In this document: in pieces, positions 27,536 to 36,507 of the stretch
Layout: every line of letters starts with the position of its first letter
How positions within the stretch are numbered: the first letter of the stretch is position 1
Assembly: GCF_000376105.1 (NCBI RefSeq)
Contig: NZ_AQWM01000011.1
Span: 1 to 64,000, forward strand
From: Asticcacaulis benevestitus DSM 16100 = ATCC BAA-896
GTDB lineage: Bacteria > Pseudomonadota > Alphaproteobacteria > Caulobacterales > Caulobacteraceae
Length of the DNA stretch: 64,000 bases
Reading direction: 5' to 3'
Position numbers and translations under genes: made by a program
Notes under the pieces: model-generated
What the model was told of the DNA's origin: nothing
Seen by the model: the letters and a program-made list of their open reading frames with translations, nothing else
Databases searched by the model: none

Positions 27536-27606
27536 CGAGCGGGTTCAAACGCAATTTCCATTATAAAGCCGAAAAATCTACTATAGTGGAGTTTTTGCGA
27601 TGGGGA

Positions 27607-28176
27607 TTATCCCGGTAGCACCACCAGCAAGGCTTCCAGCTTTTCGTTTCCGGTATTGCTGATGCTGTGCGGCACATCGGCGCGATAGCGCACCGTACTG
27701 CCGGCCAGCGCCTTTTGCTGCGCTTCGGCGGCGATGACGAGCGCTTCGCCGGAGAGGATGGACAGGTGCTCACGGCTGCCCGAAGCGTGGGGCTGCGAGG
27801 TCAGCGAGGCGCCGGGTTCGATCTCCAGACGATACCATTCCATATCGCCTGTGGTTTCCGGCGGGCTCAGGATCTGGAGCACGCAATGGCCGTCCGCCGA
27901 ATGGATGCGCGGCGTATTGTGCGCTTCCACCAGTTCAATCGCCTGTTCGCTTGCGTCGGCCGCTTCGCCGATCAGCGTGGCGATATCGATGCCGAGCGCC
28001 TGCGTCAGCGCCCACAAGGTGGCGAAGGTGGGATTGGCCAGGCCGCGCTCAACCTGGCTCAGCATCGAGCGCGAAATCTTCGACCGGCCGGCCATGTCAT
28101 CGAGGGAAAGGCCCTGCTGTTTACGCAGGGCCTGCAAACGAGAGCCTATTTCGGGGGCTTTTCTGATCTTGTCCAT
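27607..28176 (-). CDS. XRE-family transcriptional regulator with C-terminal cupin
   Basis: A 189-residue regulator. An XRE helix-turn-helix at residues 10-65 (LQALRKQQGLSLDDMAGRSK, then SRSMLSQVERGLANPTFATL) is joined to a cupin at about 110-188 (GASLTSQPHASGSREHLSIL, STVRYRADVPHSISN). Such proteins sense small ligands, often amino-acid derivatives. It lies 121 bp upstream of kbl-tdh in the same direction, and the intervening DNA holds a perfect inverted repeat, so control of threonine degradation is likely (inference). Confidence 0.88.
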   Translation of the reverse strand: MDKIRKAPEIGSRLQALRKQQGLSLDDMAGRSKISRSMLSQVERGLANPTFATLWALTQALGIDIATLIGEAADASEQAIELVEAHNTPRIHSADGHCVLQILSPPETTGDMEWYRLEIEPGASLTSQPHASGSREHLSILSGEALVIAAEAQQKALAGSTVRYRADVPHSISNTGNEKLEALLVVLPG

Positions 28177-28205
28177 GCGCCTTTTCTAAGCGCAAAACGG
28201 CGATC

Positions 28206-28955
28206 TTACCAGCGCGGATCGGACTCATGTGGCGGGATCTGCATCTCGTGCAGCAGAAGGGCGACGTGCTCGCTGTCATGACCCTTGCGGCCCAGCATGA
28301 CCGAGCGCTGCGGCTTTGGTGGTGTCAGGCCGGCCTCGTGCAACACGGCACTGACGCGGTTGTCGAACTCAGCCCGCAGGGCGGCCTTGCTAATGGAAAT
28401 GCCTTTCTGCAGCAAGACCTCATCGACTTCGTCCATCATGAAAAGCTCGTCGACGAAATGCGACATGTAGTCCATGCTTTTGACCAAGCGTTGATGGCTG
28501 AGGCAGGACGAATCCCCGAGGCGAATCATCCAGTCGCGGGCGAAATCGACATGGTAACTGACATCGCGCACGCTCTTTTCAACGATATCGGCCAGCCCTT
28601 TGTGCGAAGAGCCCGTCAGGGCCTCTAGGAACAGATACTGGTAATTGGAGAAGAGGAACTGACGCGCCAGGGTCTGGGCGAAATCGCCATTGGCCTGTTC
28701 GACCAGCAGGCAGTTGCGAAAATCGTGCGGGTCGCGGTGGAAGGCCAGGGCATCGGCGTCGCGTCCCTGCGGATCGTTCTTTGCCGCCAGTTCTAGCCAG
28801 AAGGTAGCTTGGCCCACCAGGTCAAGCGCAAGGCTCGACAGGCCAAGATCGACCTCAAGGCTGGGGGCGTGGCCGCACCAGGCGCTCAGGCGTTTGCCGA
28901 GGATCAGGGCGTCATCGCCGAGACGGAGGCTGTAATCGAAGATGGGATCTCTCAT
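28206..28955 (-). CDS. paaC: PaaC-like phenylacetyl-CoA epoxidase subunit, orphan
   Basis: A 249-residue helical protein matching PaaC: YSLRLGDDALILGKRLSAWCGHAP, LALDLVGQATFWLELAA, FRNCLLVEQANGDFAQTLARQF and EVRYH-type segments (VRDVSYHVDFARDWMIRLGD). PaaC is the structural partner of the di-iron subunit PaaA in phenylacetyl-CoA 1,2-epoxidase. No paaA, paaB, paaD, paaE or other paa gene is in the window, which is unusual since they normally form one operon. It may be a remnant, work with a distant paa locus, or have been recruited for another job. Confidence 0.85.
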   Translation of the reverse strand: MRDPIFDYSLRLGDDALILGKRLSAWCGHAPSLEVDLGLSSLALDLVGQATFWLELAAKNDPQGRDADALAFHRDPHDFRNCLLVEQANGDFAQTLARQFLFSNYQYLFLEALTGSSHKGLADIVEKSVRDVSYHVDFARDWMIRLGDSSCLSHQRLVKSMDYMSHFVDELFMMDEVDEVLLQKGISISKAALRAEFDNRVSAVLHEAGLTPPKPQRSVMLGRKGHDSEHVALLLHEMQIPPHESDPRW

Positions 28956-29319
28956 ATTCCCTGTACCTTTTTCTTTGCGTTTAAAGGATGGAAACGCGCC
29001 CCTACCGCAACAAACGAAAGATGCTGCACCGGATGGCGGCGCAGCATCTTGAATCGATTTCGGGGTAAAAACCGCTTGGCGACGTCCGTCTGGCGGACAG
29101 CCTGCCGGCGCGACGTGGCGATCGTTCCAGCGTTGTGAATCGGCAAAGCAAACATATGTGCGGTTCTGTGGCGTTTTCTCTTATCGTTGAAAGTACACTA
29201 CAAAAAAGTCGACGCAGGGTCAATTTCAAAAACTGACACTTATGTCAAATTTATATAATATCGCGCAATTTGGGATAATTTCTTACCATTTCGACGGTAT
29301 TTGCAAATTTATGCTGCAA
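28956..29319. other. 364-bp intergenic region with one hairpin
   Basis: No convincing gene. AAGATGCTGC (29018-29027) and GCAGCATCTT (29041-29050) form a perfect 10-bp stem that lacks a T-run. The right part, about 29215-29315, is markedly AT-rich and lies beside the end of the GH18 gene rather than its start. It may contain the paaC promoter and a terminator; nothing else stands out. Confidence 0.5.
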
Positions 29320-30369
29320 CTATTGTGCGGCCGGGTTCAGCGACTCGTAAACGGCATTGAGCAGGCTGCTGGGGCCGGGCTGATCGGCGGTCAGTTCCCA
29401 GATCATGATACCTGCGCCATGCTTACGCGCCAGTTCCGCCTTGGCGCGCAAGGTCGGGCGGCCATTATAGGTGACGTAATCGCAACCGGGGCAGCGCGTG
29501 CCGAGCACGTCATTTTCCGCAACCGCCTCGCCGTGTTCGGACAGCAGGCCTTTGTAATCGTGAAAACCGAGCTTGTAACTGCCGAAAGCGTGACCATAGA
29601 AGGGAACGCCCAGCACGATTTGCGCCTTTGTGGCGCCGCGTTTTTGCCAGATGGCGATATCGTCCTTCGCCATTTGCAGGCTGGAATGCTCATCGCCTGG
29701 CTTGCCCCACGTCGGGCCGATACCATCGTATGACATGATGTTCACATAGTCGAAATAGGGCACGGACGACACCGGCACCATACCACCTTCGCCGGAAGCC
29801 GTGGCGCAGGTCAGGAGTTTGCCGCGCTTCTTCATGGCGGCGCTCAGTTCCTGAATGAAGGGGGTATATTCACCGGCCTTGTCGATCGCGGCCAATACAG
29901 CCCATTCTAGATCGACATCGAGGCCGTCGAGGCCGGTATCATCGAGGAACTGGACGAGATTTTGCACCAGCGTGGCGCGATTGGCCGGATCAAGCAGGGT
30001 GGGCCAATCGCCAGAACATTTCGGGATAGTGCCACCGCCGAGCGAGATCAGCACCTTGACGCCAGCCTTGTGGGCGCGATCGATCACAGCCTGCACATCG
30101 CCGACCGACATGGGTGCGCCGCCATCCGTATCCATGCAGGTCATCAGACCATCCTTGGCAACGGCGCCGGCCGCATCCGGATTGACAAAGGAGAGGTTGA
30201 TATGGGTGACCTTGCTGAGGTCGACATTCTCCATATGCGCCAGCATCGGCCCTTTGAACGCGGGGATATAGCCGATGACGACGGGCTTTGGCGCCGGCTT
30301 GGCCATGACGGGCGCGGCGAGCAGGGCAGCAGACAGACACAGGGCTGCAAGGGCAATAAGGCGTTTCAT
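29320..30369 (-). CDS. Secreted glycoside hydrolase family 18 (chitinase-like)
   Basis: A 349-residue protein with a signal peptide (MKRLIALAALCLSAALLAAP...MA). The GH18 barrel is indicated by VVIGYIPAF, THINLSFVNPDA, VKVLISLGGGT and the catalytic motif LDGLDVDLEW (DxxDxDxE, Glu as the acid), then YFDYVNIMSYDGIG and GVPFYGHAFG. It should hydrolyse beta-1,4-GlcNAc linkages in chitin or related glycans in the periplasm or outside. No carbohydrate-binding module is visible. It diverges from the RhtA-like gene across 185 bp. Confidence 0.9.
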   Translation of the reverse strand: MKRLIALAALCLSAALLAAPVMAKPAPKPVVIGYIPAFKGPMLAHMENVDLSKVTHINLSFVNPDAAGAVAKDGLMTCMDTDGGAPMSVGDVQAVIDRAHKAGVKVLISLGGGTIPKCSGDWPTLLDPANRATLVQNLVQFLDDTGLDGLDVDLEWAVLAAIDKAGEYTPFIQELSAAMKKRGKLLTCATASGEGGMVPVSSVPYFDYVNIMSYDGIGPTWGKPGDEHSSLQMAKDDIAIWQKRGATKAQIVLGVPFYGHAFGSYKLGFHDYKGLLSEHGEAVAENDVLGTRCPGCDYVTYNGRPTLRAKAELARKHGAGIMIWELTADQPGPSSLLNAVYESLNPAAQ

Positions 30370-30554
30370 GATGGCGTCTCCTCTTATATCTGCTCAAATT
30401 GGCACTCTCTTTGGTCCTTATCAATAAGACCAATTTTATTTTTCCCACAGGTTGAGAAGGGCATCTGAAAAGGCTATCCAAAGAACAGATATTCTCCGGA
30501 CGAGGTGCGCCGTACCCGGTTACGACAAGACGACGCCAAAACTGGAGTCGAGCC

Positions 30555-31424
30555 ATGTTCAAAAATCCGAAACTATGGGCGATCATCGCCATCTTGATAG
30601 CGATTGTGTCGGTGCAGCTTGGCGCCACGCTCAGCAAGAACGTCTTTCCGCTGGTCGGTTCCGAAGGCACGACGGCGCTGCGCCAGTTCTTTGCCACGGT
30701 CGCGCTTTTGATCGTTTTCCAGCCATGGCGGGGCGGACCTGAGCGCAAGCACTGGCCGGTGCTGGCGCTTTATGGCGCCATACTCGGCATCATGAACCTG
30801 GTGTTTTACGCCTCGATTGACCGCATTCCGTTGGGAATTGCCGTGGCGCTGGAATTTTCCGGCCCGCTGGCCGTGGCGATTTTCGGTTCACGCAAATGGA
30901 GCGATTTCATCTGGGTGGGCTGCGCCGTGGCCGGCCTGTTGATCCTGTTACCATGGGGGGAGAGCAAGGGCGCGCTTGATCCGCTCGGCGTGGTCTACGC
31001 TCTGATCGCTGGCGTGCTGTGGGGGCTTTATATCATTGTCGGACAAAAGGTCGGCGACCGTGTGCATGGTGGCAAGGCGGTGGCGCTCGGCATGGCGTTT
31101 TCGACGATTTTCACGGTGCCGATTGGCGTGGCTTTTGCGGGTGCTGCCTTGTGGTCGCCTACCATCCTGCTCTACGGCGTCGGCATCGGCATTCTGGCCA
31201 GCGCCATCCCTTATTCGCTGGAAATGATCGCGCTGAAGGCCATGCCCGCCAAGACTTTTGGCCTCATGATGAGCTTGGAGCCGGCTGTGGCATCGCTGCT
31301 GGGGCTGGTTATCCTGCACGAACTGTTGACGCCCTTGCAATGGCTGGCGATAGCGCTGGTGATTGTCGCGTCAGCGGGTTCCAGCCTGACGGCGAAGCGT
31401 GGATCGAACGACGCCACGGCTTAG
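30555..31424 (+). CDS. EamA-family exporter, RhtA-like
   Basis: A 289-residue protein with ten hydrophobic segments forming two EamA repeats (residues 8-135 and 145-280). SVQLGATLSKNVFPLVGSEGT and VALEFSGPLAVAIF are typical of RhtA, an inner-membrane exporter of threonine and homoserine. Position near the threonine degradation genes fits but is not proof. Its last codons, ACG-GCT-TAG, are part of a 14-bp inverted repeat shared with the end of the convergent Rieske gene. Confidence 0.82.
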   Translation: MFKNPKLWAIIAILIAIVSVQLGATLSKNVFPLVGSEGTTALRQFFATVALLIVFQPWRGGPERKHWPVLALYGAILGIMNLVFYASIDRIPLGIAVALEFSGPLAVAIFGSRKWSDFIWVGCAVAGLLILLPWGESKGALDPLGVVYALIAGVLWGLYIIVGQKVGDRVHGGKAVALGMAFSTIFTVPIGVAFAGAALWSPTILLYGVGIGILASAIPYSLEMIALKAMPAKTFGLMMSLEPAVASLLGLVILHELLTPLQWLAIALVIVASAGSSLTAKRGSNDATA

Positions 31425-31592
31425 TAAATCTCTTCCCCTGTAAAGCGGAGGAGGTGCGGCCGTGGTTTCGCCGGAGGGCATAACTGATTGCGGGGCTGCC
31501 CCCTCCGTCAGCGACACCAGCCCTACGGGCTTCGCGCTGACACCTCCCCCGAACGCTTCGCTACAGGGGAGGAGGAAGTTTACTAAGCCGTG
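31415..31592. repeat. Inverted-repeat element whose ends cover the last codons of two convergent genes
   Basis: CACGGCTTAGTAAA at 31415-31428 is exactly inverted at 31579-31592. Inside, CCCCTGTA and TACAGGGG, GGAGG/CCTCC runs and GC-rich hairpins resemble the other palindromic repeats of this window. The outer arms encode Thr-Ala-stop for both the RhtA-like gene and the Rieske gene. Confidence 0.7.
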
Positions 31593-31975
31593 ACGATCTC
31601 CCCGTCTTCAATACGTACTGGCCATGGCGTCAATGACTGACCGGCGCACGGACCGCCGATGCAGCGGCCGGAGGCGATCTGGAACAGGGCGCCGTGCCAA
31701 CTGCATGAGATCAAATCGGCCTGCGGTGTCAGATAGTCGTCGAGCTCCTGTGCCAGCGGCAATCCGGCGTGCGGGCAGCGGTCGACATAGCCGTAATAAT
31801 CATTTGCCTTGCGCACAACAAAGCCGTGGAAGTGCGCTTCGCCAATCTGCAGCACGAAATTGCGAGCGGCCTTATCAGCGATCAGATCCGCCGGCCCCAG
31901 TTTAACGCCGGCGGGGGTGGCGAAAACACGTTCAATTTTAGTCAAGAGTTGGCAATCATAGTCAAGGGTTGGCAA
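31583..31975 (-). CDS. Small Rieske [2Fe-2S] protein
   Basis: A protein of about 130 residues with a complete Rieske motif, CPHAG...(about 20 residues)...CSWHGALF, in which two Cys and two His bind the cluster, so it is likely an electron carrier or ferredoxin subunit of an oxygenase. No ATG exists at the N-terminus; the only reasonable start is the TTG at 31975, seven bases after the maiA stop, and the region overlaps 20-bp direct repeats. It is the last gene of the tyrosine-degradation cluster, but no role for it in that pathway is established. Confidence 0.8.
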   Translation of the reverse strand: MPTLDYDCQLLTKIERVFATPAGVKLGPADLIADKAARNFVLQIGEAHFHGFVVRKANDYYGYVDRCPHAGLPLAQELDDYLTPQADLISCSWHGALFQIASGRCIGGPCAGQSLTPWPVRIEDGEIVTA

Positions 31976-31996
31976 TCGTGATCAGTGGTTGGAATC
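31937..31996. repeat. Three 20-bp direct repeats at the maiA/Rieske junction
   Basis: Units at 31937-31956, 31957-31976 and 31977-31996 share the pattern TAGTCAAGNGTTGGCAAT (third unit degenerate, GATCAGTGGTTGGAATC). The period is exactly 20 bp. They span the end of maiA and the first codons of the Rieske gene. Confidence 0.7.
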
Positions 31997-32635
31997 CACC
32001 GTATCGGCATCAGGCTGATGACGCGGATGCGCGCGCACAAACGCCGGATGGTCGTCGCAGCGTTCATTGACGGCGCGAATATTGGGATACGGATCGAGGC
32101 TGACACCGAAGCGCTGGGCGGAGAAGACCTGCGGCACCAGGTAGCAGTCGGCCAGGGTCGGTTCGCTGCCGAAGCTATAGCCCTTGCCGTGCTGACCGAC
32201 CAGGGTTTCCAGCGCCGTGAAACCTTCGGCGATCCAGCCCTTGGCCCACATCTTCGTCTGGGTTTCGTCGGCCTGCCAGTCGTTCTTCAGTTCGCGCAGC
32301 ACACGCAGATTGTTAAGCGGGTGGATATCGCAGGCGATCAGTGCTGCCATGGCCCTGACCGCGGCGCGATCGGCGGCGGCTGGCGGCAAGAGCGGTGGCT
32401 CCGGGCAGGTCTCTTCCAGCCATTCCATAATGGCCGAACTCTGCGTCAGCACGTGGCCACCGATATCGAGCGCCGGCACCAGGCCTTGCGGATTGAGTGC
32501 CTTGTAGGCCGGGTCATGGTGCGCGTTGCTACGCAGGTCGTGGCTATGCGATTCGTAGGATAGTCCCTTGAGATTCAGGGCGATGCGAACGCGGTAGGCA
32601 GCGCTGGAGCGCCAGTAGTCGTGCAACTTGAGCAT
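31982..32635 (-). CDS. maiA: Maleylacetoacetate isomerase
   Basis: A 217-residue glutathione S-transferase of the zeta class. The signature SSAAYRVRIALNLKG near residue 10 carries the Ser-Ser-Cys-like active-site region (here SSA), and NPQGLVPALDI, LTQSSAIMEWLEE and the all-alpha C-terminal domain are typical. It isomerises maleylacetoacetate to fumarylacetoacetate using glutathione. Cys of the usual SSCS motif is replaced by Ala, which is common in some bacterial forms. It follows fahA by 17 bp. Confidence 0.9.
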   Translation of the reverse strand: MLKLHDYWRSSAAYRVRIALNLKGLSYESHSHDLRSNAHHDPAYKALNPQGLVPALDIGGHVLTQSSAIMEWLEETCPEPPLLPPAAADRAAVRAMAALIACDIHPLNNLRVLRELKNDWQADETQTKMWAKGWIAEGFTALETLVGQHGKGYSFGSEPTLADCYLVPQVFSAQRFGVSLDPYPNIRAVNERCDDHPAFVRAHPRHQPDADTVDSNH

Positions 32636-32652
32636 GATCCTCGCCTTTGTTC

Positions 32653-33918
32653 TTATCTGGCAGGCGCTATGTGCCCGCGGCAGTCCCCGAATCCGATGCT
32701 GACAAAACCGTCAGCCTCAGCGCGTGCCCTCAAGATAAGCTCATCATGGTCTTCAAGAAAGGTGCGCGACTCGTTTGATGGCAGGATCACGGGCTTTTTA
32801 CCGCCTTCGGACAATTCGAGCAGGCTGCCGGCGCTGTCGGGTGTGGGCCCTGAGATCGTGCCAGTGCCGAGCAGATCACCGGTTTGCAGGTTGCAGCCAT
32901 TGCTGGTGTGATGCGTGACCAGTTGTGCCGGCGTCCAGTACATATGGCGCGCCTCGCTTTGGCTCAAAGTATAGGGCGGCAGGTTTTGCGCTCGCATGGC
33001 TTCGGTCTGGATCAGAACGTCCAGCTTGAGCCCAAGCGCGCCCGTGGCCTGATCGGCCTCGTCCCACAGATAGGGCAGGGGCTTGGGATCACCTTCCGGG
33101 CGTGGTTGTTGCGCCTGACGGAAGGGCGCCATGGCCTCCGGCGTGATGATCCACGGCGAGATCGTGGTCATGAAGTTCTTGGCGAGGAAGGGACCGAGTG
33201 GCTGGTATTCCCAGGCCTGAAAATCACGCGCCGACCAGTCGTTGAGCAGGCAATAGCCCGCGATATGGTGCGCAGCATCGCCGATATCGACAGGCGTGCC
33301 AAGATCATTACCCTGACCGATCCAGACTCCAAGTTCGAGCTCAAAATCAAGTCGCTTGCTGGGTCCGAAGGATGGGGCTTCAACATCCGGTGCTTTGGTC
33401 TGGCCCTTGGGGCGGATAACCGTTGCGTCGGTCGGGCGGATCGAGGAGGCGCGGCCATGATAGCCAATCGGCACGTGCTTGTAGTTGGGCAACAAGGGGT
33501 TATCTGGCCGGAACAGCTTGCCGACCGTCACCGCATGATGGATGCCGGCGTAGAAGTCAGAATAGTCGCCAATGTGCGTCGGCAGATGCAGGGTGCAGTC
33601 GGTGGCGCTATGCAGATAGGGTTCGGCGGAATCGGCATGGCGCGGATCGCGAAGCAATTGCGACATCTGCTGGCGCAGGCTTTTGCGTAAAGCCGGCGTG
33701 GCGAGAACCTGATCCAGGGTGACGCTGTCCTGCCGCAGGCCGGCCGCCACCAGCGTCTGTAACTCGATGATCTCATTACCGATGGCGACACCGGTGCGCG
33801 GCACTTCATTGGCAGGGCTGAACAGGCCAAACGGCAGGTTCTGGATCGGAAAATCCCTATGCCCGTTGGCGCTGGCCACCCATGAGGTCAGTTTCGGATC
33901 GTGTGTCGCGTCTATCAT
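32653..33918 (-). CDS. fahA: Fumarylacetoacetase
   Basis: A 421-residue hydrolase that splits fumarylacetoacetate into fumarate and acetoacetate, the last step of tyrosine degradation. Diagnostic segments are FPIQNLPFGLFSP at the N-terminus, DFYAGIHHAVTVGKLFRP (catalytic His), YHGRASSIRPTDATVIRPKG, LDFELELGVWIGQGNDLGTP (metal-binding Glu), LLNDWSARDFQAWEYQPLGP and GDLLGTGTISGP. It lies between hmgA and maiA in the same direction and is separated from hmgA by a 150-bp long-inverted-repeat region. Confidence 0.95.
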   Translation of the reverse strand: MIDATHDPKLTSWVASANGHRDFPIQNLPFGLFSPANEVPRTGVAIGNEIIELQTLVAAGLRQDSVTLDQVLATPALRKSLRQQMSQLLRDPRHADSAEPYLHSATDCTLHLPTHIGDYSDFYAGIHHAVTVGKLFRPDNPLLPNYKHVPIGYHGRASSIRPTDATVIRPKGQTKAPDVEAPSFGPSKRLDFELELGVWIGQGNDLGTPVDIGDAAHHIAGYCLLNDWSARDFQAWEYQPLGPFLAKNFMTTISPWIITPEAMAPFRQAQQPRPEGDPKPLPYLWDEADQATGALGLKLDVLIQTEAMRAQNLPPYTLSQSEARHMYWTPAQLVTHHTSNGCNLQTGDLLGTGTISGPTPDSAGSLLELSEGGKKPVILPSNESRTFLEDHDELILRARAEADGFVSIGFGDCRGHIAPAR

Positions 33919-33945
33919 TCTGGCTCCAGCGCTTGCGGCGCGTAG

Positions 33946-34066
33946 GGTTTAAGTGATCCACAGATAAGCCAGATAAGCACAGATATTGCGTTTCGCGCGG
34001 GCAGTTTTGAGGGTTCGCTATCTCTATGAACCATCTGTGCCTATCTGGTTTATCTGTGGATAAACC
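33946..34066. repeat. Long inverted repeat, CTGTGGAT family, between hmgA and fahA
   Basis: The left arm (33946-33984) begins GGTTTAAGTGATCCACAGAT and the right arm (34033-34066) ends ATCTGTGGATAAACC; the arms match over about 34 bases with few differences. The spacer is about 48 bp. The arms carry the same CACAGAT words as the element at 39804-39943. It lies inside the tyrosine operon, so any transcript could form a long hairpin. Confidence 0.85.
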
Positions 34067-34069
34067 TTC

Positions 34070-35362
34070 TTACTTTACTGGCAATTCGGCCTTTTTGAAA
34101 TTATCCCAGCAGTGGTCGTAATCGCTCTGCAACAGCGGTGTTTCCATCGCATGCGTGGTGGGGGTGAGGGGCAGACGGGTCTCGAACATAAAGGCCATGG
34201 TGGCATCAATCCTGTGCGGTTTCAGATCCGCAGCCACGGCGGCTTCATAACTGGCCTTATCAGGACCGTGACCGTTCATGCAGTTGTGCAAGGAGGCTCC
34301 GCCGGCCGCGAAGTTGTTTCCATCGTCTTTGGCGGCCTTGGCGTCATAGGTGCCGGTGATTAGACCCATGAATTCGCTCATGATATTACGGTGGAACCAC
34401 GGCGGACGAAAGGTGTGTTCGGCCACCATCCAGCGCGGTGGGAAGATGACGAAATCGGCATTGGCCGTACTGGGTGTTTCAGAAGGCGAGGTCAGGACCG
34501 TGAAGATCGACGGATCGGGATGATCGAAACTGACCGTGTTGATGGTGTTAAAGCGCCTGAGATCATAACGATAGGGTGCCAGATTGCCGTGCCAGGCCAC
34601 GACATCGAGCGGTGAATGGTCGATCCGCGTCGTCCATAGCCTGCCGGCGTATTTTTGCAGCAGTTCATAATCGCCGTCGATATCCTCGAAAGCGGCGACC
34701 GGCGTCTCGAAATCGCGTGGGTTGGCCAGTCCGTTGGCGCCGATCGGGCCCAGATCGGGCAGGCGGAAAGGATGGCCGTAGTTTTCCAGAATATAGCCCG
34801 TGGCATGGCCTTCAGGCAGGGCAACGCGAAACTTCACGCCACGCGGAATGACGGCGATCTGGAGCGGTTCGATTTTCAGCACGCCCATCTCTGTGAAGAT
34901 GACCAGCCGACCTGATTGCGGCACGATCAGCCATTCACCATCTGCATTGAAGAAGGCGCGGTCCATCGAACGGTTGGCGGCATAGAGATGGATGGCCACG
35001 CCGGTCTGGGCCGTGGCATCGCCATTTCCGGCGTAGGTCATCAGGCCGTCGATGAAATCGGTGGGCGCAGTGGGCGCGGTCAGCGGTGACCAGCGCAGAC
35101 GGTTGGGCGTCGGCGCGGCGAAGGTGGGGGCGTCACGATAGGGGATGAAAGGCGCATGGCTGGCTGACGGGCGCAGACGGTAGAGCCACGAACGCCGGTT
35201 GTCACTGCGGGGCGCGGTGAAGGCCGAGCCGGAAAGCTGTTCGGCATAGAGCCCGAAAGGCACGGCCTGTGGCGAGTTTTGCCCGATCGGCAAGGCGCCG
35301 GGTACAGCCTCGGTGGAGACATGGTTGGCGAAGCCGGTCACGTATGCAGGGTTTTCTGTCAT
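34070..35362 (-). CDS. hmgA: Homogentisate 1,2-dioxygenase
   Basis: A 430-residue ring-cleaving dioxygenase turning homogentisate into maleylacetoacetate with Fe(II). Diagnostic stretches are [77 protein letters not shown] and the metal region [20 protein letters not shown] with [10 protein letters not shown] (His, Glu and His ligands). The frame extends to 35410, but the ATG at 35362 follows GGGAGA and fits the family. Confidence 0.96.
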   Translation of the reverse strand: MTENPAYVTGFANHVSTEAVPGALPIGQNSPQAVPFGLYAEQLSGSAFTAPRSDNRRSWLYRLRPSASHAPFIPYRDAPTFAAPTPNRLRWSPLTAPTAPTDFIDGLMTYAGNGDATAQTGVAIHLYAANRSMDRAFFNADGEWLIVPQSGRLVIFTEMGVLKIEPLQIAVIPRGVKFRVALPEGHATGYILENYGHPFRLPDLGPIGANGLANPRDFETPVAAFEDIDGDYELLQKYAGRLWTTRIDHSPLDVVAWHGNLAPYRYDLRRFNTINTVSFDHPDPSIFTVLTSPSETPSTANADFVIFPPRWMVAEHTFRPPWFHRNIMSEFMGLITGTYDAKAAKDDGNNFAAGGASLHNCMNGHGPDKASYEAAVAADLKPHRIDATMAFMFETRLPLTPTTHAMETPLLQSDYDHCWDNFKKAELPVK

Positions 35363-35409
35363 TGTTGTCTCCCTGTAGAAGCAAGAAACCCCACCACCAT
35401 TGCTGCTCA

Positions 35410-35436
35410 ATGGTCCCCCTCCCCGACAAGCGGGGA
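35410..35436. repeat. Short palindrome of the CCTCCCC/GGGGAGG type
   Basis: CCTCCCC-GACAAGC-GGGGAGG in the 101-bp gap between hppD and hmgA is a single hairpin like those in the larger repeats at 19007 and 63308. No T-run follows on either strand, so attenuation is possible but termination is not obvious. Confidence 0.55.
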
Positions 35437-35463
35437 GGTACAGATATTCCTGCGTCTTAAGTC

Positions 35464-36507
35464 CTAAGCTACCTTGATAACCCCGCGACGGATCTGATCA
35501 AGCTCAATCGATTCAAACAGCGCCTGGAAATTGCCATTGCCAAAGCCCTGATTGCCCTTGCGCTGGATAACTTCGAAGAAGATCGGCCCGAAAGTGTTCT
35601 CGGTAAAGATCTGCAGCAAAATGCCTTCGCTCTCGACATCGCCATCGATCAGGATGCGGTTGGCCTTCAGGCGTTGCAGATCCTCGCCGTGGCCAGGCAC
35701 GCGCTTATCGACCAGATCATAATAGGTCTCGATCGTATCCTGAAGCTTCACGCCGCGGGCGCCCAGCATTTCAACCGTCGCGTAGATGTTGTCGGTGGTC
35801 AGCGCGATATGCTGGATGCCCTCGCCCTTATACTGGCGCAGGTATTCCTCGATCTGACTGGTGTCGTCCTGGCTCTCATTGAGTGGGATGCGAATGGCGC
35901 CATCGGGCGCGATCATGGCTTGCGAGAACAGGCCGGTCGCTTGTCCCTTGATGTTAAAATACTTCTGCTCTTCAAAGCCGAAAATCTGGGCGTAGAAGCT
36001 CGACCAGGTACGCATCTGGCCACGCGCCACATTATGCGTCAGGTGATCAACCACTTGGAAACCAACGCTATTGGCGGCCTCTGCCTCTGCTGCGCCTTCG
36101 ATAGCGATCCAGTTGCTATAAGGATCGCGGTCGATGAGATAGAGCAGCGATCCGCCGATGCCTTGCAGCACATAGCTGCCGACACCGAGCGCGCCTTGAC
36201 CGGCATCGTAGGCGATGGCGCCGCTTTTCAGCGCCAGATCATAGGCTTTCGCGGCATCGGCGACGCGGAACCCCATGCCATTGGCTGAAGGGCCATGGTG
36301 CGCGGCAAATTCTTTCGCTTGCGGACTGGCTGCGTTGTTGATCAGAAAGTCGATCGTGCCCTGCTTGTAGCGCACGATGTCGCGCTCAGGGTGACGCGAA
36401 GCGGCGACGAATCCCATCATCTCCAGTTGACGTGCCATGGCGGTGGTGTCGGGGCCTGTGAACTCGACAAACGCGAAACCATTGAGGCCTAAAGGATTAT
36501 CGTTCAT
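35464..36507 (-). CDS. hppD: 4-hydroxyphenylpyruvate dioxygenase
   Basis: A 347-residue Fe(II) dioxygenase converting 4-hydroxyphenylpyruvate to homogentisate. Two vicinal-oxygen-chelate halves are present; the iron ligands are the His in VDHLTHNVA, the His in [13 protein letters not shown] and the Glu in [11 protein letters not shown]. The C-terminal [22 protein letters not shown] closes the active site. The start ATG at 36507 overlaps the end of the upstream aminotransferase gene by 11 bases, showing tight coupling. Confidence 0.96.
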   Translation of the reverse strand: MNDNPLGLNGFAFVEFTGPDTTAMARQLEMMGFVAASRHPERDIVRYKQGTIDFLINNAASPQAKEFAAHHGPSANGMGFRVADAAKAYDLALKSGAIAYDAGQGALGVGSYVLQGIGGSLLYLIDRDPYSNWIAIEGAAEAEAANSVGFQVVDHLTHNVARGQMRTWSSFYAQIFGFEEQKYFNIKGQATGLFSQAMIAPDGAIRIPLNESQDDTSQIEEYLRQYKGEGIQHIALTTDNIYATVEMLGARGVKLQDTIETYYDLVDKRVPGHGEDLQRLKANRILIDGDVESEGILLQIFTENTFGPIFFEVIQRKGNQGFGNGNFQALFESIELDQIRRGVIKVA

